Below are positions 35,629-47,600 of a stretch of 64,000 bases of DNA, in pieces. The stretch covers positions 744,001-808,000 of the forward strand of contig NC_092654.1 of assembly GCF_032118995.1 (NCBI RefSeq), read 5' to 3'. The notes beneath the pieces are model-generated. The model made no database searches. It saw nothing but the letters and a program-made list of their open reading frames with translations, and was not told where the DNA came from. The stretch is from Asterias amurensis. Its lineage: Eukaryota; Echinodermata; Asteroidea; Forcipulatida; Asteriidae. A program made the position numbers and the translations under genes. Each line of letters starts with the position of its first letter. The first letter of the stretch is position 1.

Positions 35629-38600
35629 CTGCAAAAGAGTTGGCATATCCGTCAACAAGGTCATCAAAATTAACAAGCCTTCTGCAAGTTATTTTTGTAT
35701 AAATGTCTGATCAATGATTTATAGTCGCAAGTAAACTGCTATGAAGCTTTTATATAGTTATGTAAGAGGCAGTGAACACCCACACCCCATACCCCATTCT
35801 GGAAGACTGTTGGCACAGCGGAACCAAGATTTGCTCATCTGGAGGTTGCTATACAATAACTTGCCCTGAACCATGTGAAGGTGCAACACTGTCTTTAGTC
35901 TGGGGAATCCAAAGTTCATTTGTAATCCAAATATCCACAGGCAAATCACTCGAGTGGGGTTTATCCGTGATGAAAGAATTTACATCAATTATATCTTGAT
36001 TAGTAGGATTTGAAACTTTGCATGGTGGAAAAACGATATGGAAAGGTTTGCGGTAACACCATGTAATGACTATCTCTAATGAGTTGGGGTGGTTCTGAAA
36101 AGAACCGTTGGTTTTGACTCATTAAATTTTGATTGTTGTTATTACCGTTACATGTTTCTCTAATTCTCCAGGTACTTTGGCTGCATCATGGATCTGGCGG
36201 AGTGTTTCTAACTCGGGAGCTTTGATGAATACAACCAGGGGTAGAAACTCACTGTTCCTGAGAAGCTTCAGTGACTGTCAAGAAGAAGACAGAGACACAG
36301 ATAAAGATTGTTTTTAGCAGAGGGGATTATATTTGATGAACTTTGTGAGCAAACTCAGACTTGTCCAGAAGAAAAGAGAAAGAAAGATTATTTTCAGGAG
36401 GGGCAATAAATTTGATGAAATTTGTAAGCAATTTAACAAGAGTCCATGAAGTTTCTAAGATACAGTAACATAAACATATGAACTTTGATCCTGTTTGTTT
36501 TATTTATTTATTTTGTGTTATTTGATTACACGTCCAACAGCACAACTAGCGCAAATAATAGGACGAATAGGAAACAAAAAGAATTAATCAGTTTCACATG
36601 TGGGAGGAAAACTTTAGCTAGGGCTCCAGCTCCAGGCTTCGTCTGCTGATGTTCAAACTATCATGTGCAAAATACACACTGCTCCCATAATGAAGAAGCC
36701 TGAAAGGCAGGTTCATACTCGCTGCATATCCACTGCATACACAGCGTGCAGAGCCCAAGCGGGAGCCCAAGCTGAGGCCCCTTGAATAATAACTACCTGA
36801 GGATTGATGTCCAAAACACACATCTTGCCCGATTTGTTCGTCGTCCGTATTGCGTCAAACGTTGTCCCGTACAGATTCTCAGCGTACTCCCCGTACTCAA
36901 GGAAGCGATTCTGGCGAATGTCTTCCTCCATGTCTAGACGCATTGAGAAGCAATAATCCAGACCATTCTCCTCACCTTCCCTGGGCGGTCTTGATGTATC
37001 TAATCAACAAATAACAACATTCTAAAAGTTAATTATAGATATTTGATTTGAAGGACTTTGATACCTTTTGTAGACCATTGTTTTGCCCATGACATGAATC
37101 TCTACTCACTATGAATGAAGATGTAAGTAATATAATTTACCTTTTGTAGTGTCAGTCTCTAGGCCTGGGCTAATTATTCGAATATCCGGTTAATGGCGAA
37201 TAGGTTTTCCTATCCGTAACCGCGAATGCCTTTTTTTCCTTAACCGGATATCCGCATAAGCCGCGAATAGCTATTTATAAACTGGATAGTTCTGTAATTA
37301 CAACCAAATAACCGAATATTCTTTAATATCCGAATATCCGCAAACATCGGGCGACAACAGACATGAATAATTTGTCTGAATCCTAATGAAACTTCTATTA
37401 AGACAGCATAAAACAGCATTAATTAAGTATTTAACTATGCTCACCTCCGTGAGGAGTTAAAACAATGACATTTGTGACGTAATTTGTTCAAAGATTACAA
37501 AAGTTTTCCTTCACGTAGAGTCATCCACGATCAAAAGAAAAAGCAAATCGCCATCTTTAAATTAGATCCGGTCATTTTTATGAATGAACCGAGTGACACT
37601 GTCTAAAACTAATATCAATCCGCCCAGGAGATCTCATTCACAAACGAACAGCGCCCTCTACCAAAAAAAAAAAAAAAAGTTGGCCAGTGGTATCCGAATA
37701 ACAAAATTTCACTATTCGCCCAGCACTATCAGTCTCGTTAGTCATCAAGTTTTTGAGAAAAAAATTAACAGAGCAATGTTTACTGGAGAGTCGCATAAAT
37801 CCCCTATACATGCTAAACACTTGAGCAGCTGGTTTATAAGAGGGTGGAAAGAACCATTAACTCTACACCAAACAACTCGTTCATCTGACTTCAAATAAAT
37901 CAAGAGTTATGTGATTCCCAGTGACGTGACTGACAACATATCAAAGGATCCTGATGCTAAATAAATGAGAGTTAAACTCACGAGCAACAGCAGTGCCATA
38001 TCTCTTCAGGTCACTATCGATGAGTTTATTCTTGAGTATTCTCCGACCTACTCCCTGAGCGCCGAGTAACACCAATGTCTTCCTCTGAAACGGCGGCATT
38101 TCCTGAACCTCCTCGTAGATCACGATGTCACTGCGGTCGAACTCGTAGTTCTTACGCGTCTGATAACGCTCATGGCGTCGTCTTTTACTCTGTATAAGGC
38201 CGCAAGCCACTGTTTCAAAGGGACATTAAAAAGTTAACTGTGAGGATCATCAATGCAATTTAAAAAGACAAGTTCTCATTAGTCCAGATTCTGGAAACAA
38301 CAATAACTTTGCACCTGTCACCTCTGGGTGTACCTAGACTGTCCCTTGACTCAAACAGATTTAGGAAAGGGACTAACTACTGTTATCAAACTAAAAACAA
38401 CTTTCACTCACTTACCCCCAACTGAAACCCATGGTCTCAACATGTTTAGATTCGATTTCTTGTCTCACCTGTTTGTCTTGTATAAACGTTCTCTTTTGGG
38501 ACAAAAGCTCGCCTCCGCTCCTCCAGCTCTACACTGGGTATAAGACCTGTTGCATTGTCACCGCCCACAATGTATGCCTGTTTACAAAACAATAACATCA

Positions 38601-41600
38601 TTAAAAAACCAAGGCAGTAAGCAGCATCAGCAACAAAGTCACACAATCTCCTGAAGACAATCAGAGCATACTGATCAAAATATTGAGTTATCAACCATCC
38701 ATTCTTTTCAGAAACAACACTACTCAAAAAAAAAGAAATTCACATGGTGTTACCACAAACCTTCATCATGCAAAGTTTCAAATCAAATTAGAGTTGATAT
38801 CCAGGCTTAGATCAGTCTTGGCACAAGACGACGACAGTGATCGATAATGGATAGTGAACTGCAATCGGTTTAAATCGTTGTGGAGCGACCTCTTATGGCA
38901 GTATTTAATCAAGAGCCAGTCGAGTTGGTTAATTCATGCCATAAGAGGGTGCACTATAATGATTTAAAACTGAGCGCAGTACACTATCCACTGTCGATCT
39001 CTGTCAATCTCTGACGTCTTGGGTTAAGACTAGGCTTGCATGAGTCTACCCACCTGCCACCAGTTCTGGTCCTCTCTGTCCACAATGCATAGGATATCTC
39101 CTCTCTGGAAGGACAGCCCGACCTCAGGGCACGGTATCAAGCTGTCATGGTCAGGGTTGTAGTCGAAGAAGGCTCTGACGTACACCTACACAAAATAACA
39201 CCAGAATTTAGTACAACAGACTTGGCACACACAGGCAACTTGGAGGCAACCAGAGGCATAACATTGGGTCCAGGCCTGATGACCACAAAGGCGCATCTGG
39301 TTGCTGCCTTGGTGCCCATGGAACTGTAAATTTATTATAATTAATATTATTATTACACAAAATTCAGCTCAAAAGCTTATTGAAGGTCAAAGGTGAATCC
39401 CTGACACCATTGATGAGGCCAGTACATTGGGCTTGTCATGCAGCAATGTGCAAGGATGACAAATTGGGGTGTTGTTTGCGTGCATCGGGGCATGCATGCA
39501 ACAGGAGAAGGCTTAGCCCAAAAAGAACCAAAATAGTCTCCTTAAATACCACCACTGTAGTAAAACTTTGGCAACTGCTCAACGGTAATTTATTCCATTC
39601 AAAGTTAACAGCAACCCAATATTAACACAGGAGGAGAGCTCTTTGCAAAACTGCACACAGCCAAACCAATATAAGTGCTTGTCCATGATTGCCAATTCAG
39701 TTCATTTAAAAGGCAGTGTAGTTTAGAGCAAGCTTACAACCCTAGAATAAACATCAATTAAATTATATTTGAGATACAGAATCTATTCATAAAGCGAGTG
39801 CAAGGACAATGGGTGCAACATGCTCGGACATTTCTACTGAGTACCCTTAACCAATGTTATAAACACATACCAGAAGTATCCAATTCTGAAAAACATAAAT
39901 TTGAACAAATACAAAAGAAAGACAACATTAACATTTTAACAATACAATTTTCTCATATATTAAAGGCAGTGGACACTATTGGTAATTACTCAAAATAATT
40001 ATTAGCATAAAACCTTTCTTGGTGACAAGCAATGGGGAGAGGTTGATGGTATAAAACAATGTGAGAAACAGCTCCCTCTGAAAAGGCATAGTTTTTGAGA
40101 AAGAAGTAATTTTCCACGAATTTGATTTCGAGACCTCTGATTTAGAACTTGAGGTCTTGAAATCAACCATCTAACAAACACAACTTTGTGTGACAAGGTT
40201 GTTTTTTTCTTTTATTATTATCTCGCAACTTCAATGACCGATTGAGCTCAAATTTTCACGGGTTAGTTATTTTATGCATATGTTGAGAAACACCAAACTG
40301 TGAAGGCTAGTCTTTGACAATTACCAATAGTGTCCACTGCCTTTAAACACTGTAGTTTTGAGAATAAATAAACTGGTCCATTGAACCACACAAATATTGT
40401 GTTTTTATTGGTCCTGAGCTGTTTAACTTGTATTAGGCCATCAGCTTATGTTAAGGGAGAATGCTGAAACAGATCATCAAACACACAAGACTGAACATCA
40501 ATGGTGTCTTGTCAACAAAACGTTTACCGATGATAAAGTGATCCATTCATGCACAAATGTTTTGGTAGGTTAGCGTGGTCCAGTGGTTAGACTGCAGGAC
40601 TTGCAATATTAAGGTGGTTGGTTCGAATCCCCCAAACTAACTGCTGATTTCACAATGACTGAAATAAATATTGTCGTCTAGTTACTAAATCATAATTTCT
40701 TGATTTGTGTAATCCATAATCATAGACGTTAAACCAATGTTTGTATGAGAGATTGGCTGTTGTCAGCTTGGTGTTTCTATCCCCTTGTAGGAGTTTGCCA
40801 TGATCCCTTAATGGGAAGATCATCTAAACAAACAAACAGGTTTTTTTATTCATGACTTACAGGTAGGTTGTGATAATCGTTGTGATAGCTTGGAATAATC
40901 TTGAGTGTGACGTTACCGGAAGCCATCTTCATATGTTCCTGCAATGCATCAGGGTCATTGGTCACATCAAGACCATTAACCTCCTTAATGATATCACCAA
41001 CATGCAAAAGACCTGGATAAATAAAGAGGACAAAGGGTCAAACATTACCTCGTAAAGAACTGTATAACACAACATTGTTCAATAAACAGTTGCTTTGCTA
41101 AGACCTGATTCAACCCAAGCAGAGTATTTCTTAGCCTTTGAGAGAGACTCTGCTAAGTTAAAAATCTCAGCTCTGTTCATATTTATGTAGAAAACTATGG
41201 CTCACCCTGTTTCTCAATAATGCCTCCATGAATTACCCTGGCGACGACTACTTCTCCATGCTCCTGTTTCAATGTTATACCCTGCAGAAATTCCAAAAGA
41301 AATCACAAAAGAAAAGTTGTCAGATTAGTAGGACTACAGTGGTTTAAATGTCTCTGCAGTCTTTATCAACAAACCTCTCACACTTTACTTCATGGAGCTG
41401 CTTAACCAAGAATTCTGCTCAGTAAAGCGCAGAATATTGCCAGTAAGAACACGATTTCCAGGTAAGTAGTGCCATGATCGTTGGCCCTGATAAAGGTCTA
41501 GGAGGCCTTGAAATTCCCTCTTGAAGGGGCACAGGAATTCTGCTCTGGGGAGGGGCACCTCTTTGAGGAAAATGTAAATTCTATTTTTATTGAAACTTTG

Positions 41601-44600
41601 CAAAGGGCACCACAGCCTGCCACACCACTGGGCGCCATGGCAAACGCCTTGGGTTTCATGGGTTAATTCAAGGCCCAGTTAAGAGAGAGAGGACCCTGTG
41701 GATGATTTCTTACCAAAGGCTCATCTTTTCCTTTCCTGATTCCAACCATCCTGATGGCGTCTCCGACAGCGTTGAACTCATGAGGGGGTGGATAGGCTGG
41801 ACGTGTACGATCCAAGAAGACTGACGGCTGCTCAAAGTCACCATTAGCGATACTGTCATGGGTCTTGGTTAAGGACTAGGAAAGGAAAGAAAAGAAAATG
41901 AATATCACAAAATGTTGAAGACTTAACTGTTCAAAGCCCTTTAATTTGTTTCTTTTTGATTCGTTATTGTTCAGTGCCTTGATCTAGTGTCTAGGGTATG
42001 TGCGCTTTATAAGACCTCTTTAATAATTTAACCATAATAATAATAGTGGCTTCTTATATAGCACGCATGTCCGTCACTCAGTGACGCTGCTGGCACTGTA
42101 ACATACAGTATTTCCTGCAAGATGTGGGACTTGGTTTGAATTATGAGACATAATCCTTAAATGGCACCAGGTAATGTATTATTATTACTTTAGAGTCAGA
42201 CACTTACTGTGAAGTTGAGATCATCCAGAATTCCTGCCAGTTCAGCAGCACCATCATCTTCCGCTATTAACGGACCGATGTCATCAATGACCTCATTGAG
42301 GAGAGAAACACCATCTTTCCTCATTGGTTTCAGTTCAATCTCCTCCAGTGTGTCATGCGCCTGATGAAATGAATGGAGAGATGGTTACTTATAAGGCCTG
42401 GAAGAATTATACAAAGACCAAACAGGCCTTGGTTTCTGTTGCCCTGGTCTTGGCCCTAATGGAAATGCCCTTTGATTGGGAAATGATCTAGTGAGGTTTG
42501 TGGTGACACCACATACAAATCATAAACTTCATCATGATATTTGGAGGTTCTGAGAAGAACCAGTGGTTTGACAACTCAACGTTTAGATAAGTATGCTCTG
42601 ATCGTCAACATGCAGGCCTTCAATTTCAAACAGCAATTTCCTCCGACGGTCCTGGAGCTTTGCAAAGGGCTTCACAGCATAAGGCCATTGTAATTGCTGT
42701 GGTTGTTGTGGGTTAACTTGAGGCCTGTACATGGCGTCATTATGAAAAATGCAAAAATCAGGCAATTCTTGGAAACAGGGAAGTTGAAACATCAGCCATG
42801 TGATTTGATGTCAATCTAGGAGTGAATTACACTGTAATATTATAGGCTTACTTGAAAGCTGTTCTTCTCATGTATTCAAAAAGGAAATAAACCTAGTTGT
42901 TTTGAGTTTTGACAAGAGGTGTATGGAGTGATTTGGGAATGGAGAGTCAGAATTTGTTCTCTAACTCAATAAAATCAGATGTATCGGTTTCACTCTTCAC
43001 ACAGTCACACGTATAGCTTTTACATGTAGGATTGCGTGACTGAATAAAACTATGACATTTTATTTCAGGAATTCCATCAAAACTAAAACAGGAAGCATAA
43101 AAAGTATTTAGTTTAGAATAACTAGTAACATAATCTAAATATATTGCAGCAATGATGAGAGATTTGGATTTCAAATATTGCATGCACTCTGCAATTAAAA
43201 AAGAAATAAACGATTTTTTTGTAATGCAAGTTCGCCCCTTGAAACAAGGCTAAAAGCCATTATTGGAATGGGGCTACAAGAAGAAAACATTTAAGATGAA
43301 AATATCTCGAGTGGAGCTGAAGGTAGGAATTGATATTCCTCTCAAAAAAAAACATGCACCAGGCAAGGAGATCCAAAGAGCGTGGAATAAAGCTGTTTGA
43401 ATGCCTTTTTGTTCTGCATCTCAGCAATGCATGAGTGTGTGGCTTGGGTGGGAACAAACAGAAAGCCTGGATTTCACGCTCAAACACCCCCAATAGGAGG
43501 AACTAGGTCAGACACACTGGTGGTGCATTTACCATGAAAATATCTAAAGAACAAGGAAAATGGTGGCCTTGCCTTCCACCTCTGGGACCCAAGTTCAAAT
43601 CCCACCGAGGGCACTATGTGGATTGGTTTTTCAGTCCCTAACTGAGAATAATCCCTGGAATAATTCTCCAGGGATTTCATCACACATCTAAAACTTAAAT
43701 TTTCTTCTTGTCTTCTCTCCATTCAGCCATTCTGTTCTTGGCTATTGCCGTGATTAAGTTTGCTTTTCTGAGAGTCTTCCTTGGCTTTTAGACAACTGTA
43801 GAGCTCTAATAAATAGCCTGAAATACAATCTTGTATTCTGTACCTTAACCAGATTCTGCAGAACTCTTCCTTGCATGACTTCCTTGAGGAATAAGAGGTC
43901 AACGCTCTGTGCTTCTGCAGAATTCCCGATGTTGTGAAGATTGTCAACAACAGTATCCATGGCTTCTGTAAAGAGAACCATCGAGAATTGGATTACTTCA
44001 AAATATTACGTTTGAAAGAATGCACTATTAGGAGTGCACCCTCTGGTTTGGGTGTATACAGATAAAGATTACCCAGACCTTATTAGTGTCAGAGTGCAGC
44101 TGTCCATCATATCTCAAAATGGCTTAGATAGTATTTCTACAGCCTGCAAAATTACATACAAATACAGCACTTTACAATGTCCCTACAATGTGGTATAATA
44201 TGTGGACTAACAGTACACTCTGCACCAACATTATCAATGTGCACATAATCCATACAGTTCAATAAGTAGTCTTGCTCTCAAGACCTTTGTCTTCGTTAAT
44301 CCAAAGACCCTCGAAGAAGAAGCCTTGAGTTGTGTATTGTATATCTTGGTCATAATGAAAACAACTGCGGCTACAGTTGGTACTGGAAAATCATAATGTA
44401 TCATTTGATAGTATCGCTTGGAGCTAAGACTAATTCCACCGAGTCTGTTTGTATCATTTGATAGTAACGCCTGGAGTAAAGACTAATTCCACTGAGTCTG
44501 TACAAGTGCACAAATGCATGTACTAGGCCTACCTGTCTACATACACTGCATAGAGATCAATAATTTGTATGGATTTTACGCAATAAAACCTCTCGCTTGA

Positions 44601-47600
44601 ATAAGCATTCAGGAAGACATGTTTTGTTTCTAAAGAACAGGTGTAATATCTGTGTGTAATTAATGTAATTGCTGTTGACTCTGTGAAAACAATCGCTTGC
44701 TACTTCTGGTACAGTAATTAAAGTGAAGCTTTCTCAACAAAGGTAAAACGGAGACGTTGTGATGTAATGAAAAAAGTCTTACTGTACATCTTTAAATGTA
44801 CATTGTACATGTAGGGCTTCAAGTTCGAAAACACTTAATTTTAGAAAAAGGAATTGCTATTTCTTTGAAAAGATTCACAGTCTCCTGACGATGACTAGAG
44901 TAAGCTAGTCGAAAAGTTGAGACCAATTCATAACTAACTCAGCGGCAGTACAGTTAATTACGATCCTATAAGCTACAGTAGTAGTCCAGTCTATTTTCTA
45001 TACCATCCGTCCTGGTAATAGTTAAAAAGCAGGACAATTCTTTTCAGAACTGAGAAGTCTCCCGAACCTCCGATTATCTACTCCATGGCAGTAGAACAAA
45101 GGAAGACAGTTCTCTAAGAACAAACTCTACCTGGCAGGTAGATACACACATGGTGTTACCGCAAACCAAATATACAAGATTCATAATGTATAAAAAGAAA
45201 TACCGTCTACAAATGTAGGGCTTCAATTAAAGGCACCTTTTTTTTCAGAAAAGAAAAAAGAATGAAGACAAAAAAGGAATAATTCTTTTGACGTTATATC
45301 TACATACATCGAACAACATGACATGCAACAAAGGATTTGGGTTAATTTCAATATTTAAACATTCAATATTTATATTAGGGAACATTAGATATAACTTTAT
45401 GCCAACAAAATAAACCTGAACATCAGGTACAAATATAAAATTTACATTTTTCAGCAAAAAGATGTATAATAGAAATATCTTAATTTGGATGCATGAATGA
45501 AATTCAATATCTATGAATCAGTTTCCAGTATTCCAGCTTTACAATTTACGATTCAGATAAACAAAGTCCTGCCAAGGAAAGATGTAATGTGTGTCAGACA
45601 AACAATCTGTGATTGATCTTGTAGCAGGGATGGGAGATGTCAATAAATGGTGCATATTGCACAGAGCAAGGGAAGAGACTTCAAGGGGATGGGGTTTGGA
45701 ATGTTCACACACTGAGCTGCAGCATAACAGGCGTTTGATGGACAGGTTCATGACTTATTGCCATCTTTTGTATTATAGATTTTTTTTCGCCTGCATATTA
45801 CAGACATATTTTCTCTAGTATAGTTTAGCAGAAAGTCAGCTACATCTGTGACAATAAATAATGTTCGCATATGCAATGGTACATCAAATACGTGGGCCTT
45901 TCAACAAAAGCCTGATAATTGGGCAAAATTAAATACTGAAAACCTACATACATGTAGGCCCTAGACCCAACTGTTTTGGAGATTATTTTTACAAACTTTA
46001 CCCTGCTATTTTAAATATTTGGTTGCTTCCCACTTTGCACGAAAGTTACATTTAAATTAATTTCACTATAATATTCTATAATGCAGTTTGTGTTCCTCTT
46101 TTACCATTGAATTTGATTGTATCTTTGTTTGAGCTGGGACACATTATATAGAATAGAAGACCCAGTTGAAATATTAAAATCACCCAGTTGAAATATTAAA
46201 ATAAATAAATAAATATATAAATAAATAAATACCAGTAGGCCCTAAAGTACATGTAGGCCTACTGTACATATGCAAACAATGTTTATTTTTATGTCTACAA
46301 AGGTGAACACACTTTTTCTATAAATAAAAACACTGGTACTTGATACCATATGCTGATAAAAAATTAACATTCCATACAAACTGTTAATACAAAATGTACC
46401 CATAAATTTCCTTTCTGTATATTGTGGACTGGCATCCAGGGACCGGCTGCCAGTAAATACACCAGCAGTACATTAAACAAGATATACAGTGTATTTAAAA
46501 CAATGTGGACCAGCCATACAGTAGGCAGTGTGGACATACTGTACACAAACAAGATTCAGTGTAAAAACATAGTCATAAAACCATCACAAGTACTTGGTAC
46601 TCAAACACAAGGCCCAGTGATGTGAATGGGAAATGAATTGTTAGGTTGTGGTATGACCAGAGTGTATGCACCCCTGGATTATTGCAAGGTCAACCTTAGG
46701 TGCTTTAACCCATACCAGGAGCAGCAACCATTAAGCCTGAATGGGCGCTTTATAAATGGGTCTCATCATTCAAAATAGCTCTTCATACCTATTGTTAAAG
46801 TACTGAGTGCTTTGAGACGCAACACTGTAAGAACTACATATTGTACCCTTTTATGCACAAAGTATTGGCCAGTTGGCCTACATGACATTAGGAAGTTTAA
46901 ATCTGAAATCTCTCATGTGTAAGGAATGTACTTTTTACAGATATTGCGCATTATTTAAGTCTACTATTTCTATTGTATTATAATTACATGTAATCATCCT
47001 TGACGTGCATCATATACTGTCCATGGAAACAGTAATTTAAATGTACTTTGTATCCACATGTTCACATACGTGTAGGCAATGTGTACATATGTGTAGGCCT
47101 ACACACAAAAATGTTCAGATGCTGTACACAGTATATTGTACTTGTAAATGAAAATCTAAACAACAAACATCTCAATACATATTATTATGTCCACACGATG
47201 CACCCATACATGATTACATCACTTGGACACCAGTCAGAGCACATTATGCACTTATTGTATACATGTGGTTTACAGTGTGCGCTATAGGTGTACACTACAC
47301 AATTATTTGCCACTGCTGATACCTCATTTATTGTTCCTCGTTATTGAGGAAATCACTACCCGCCAAAATTACACTGTTTTCATTGTTGTGACTGGTGCCC
47401 CACTCAACGTCTGCAAAGCAGAGAAAGCTGTCAAGCAGTATTTCCTGCTTAAAACAACTTTGAAATGAAATTTAGCCCAGGGCTAAAAGACTCGATGCTT
47501 AATCTTATCATTGTAGTGTTCATCAGATAAACCAAATGAATTCTTTACATGAGCTCAATCAGGCAAAAACAAATTAGCCAAATGTCTGGCTAGTGGCAGC

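Larger units (their letters stand above)
39186..40860. other. MPP intron 6, largely repeats
   Basis: The intron between the PDZ and SH3 exons holds a GGTGCCC-family fragment (39225-39330), a full inverted-repeat element (39961-40345) and a SINE (40569-40845). No exon was seen. Confidence 0.6.

Noticed and set aside
40569-40640. Possible tRNA gene with A and B boxes
   Set aside because: No complete cloverleaf or acceptor stem, and it is followed by a SINE body and A-rich tail.
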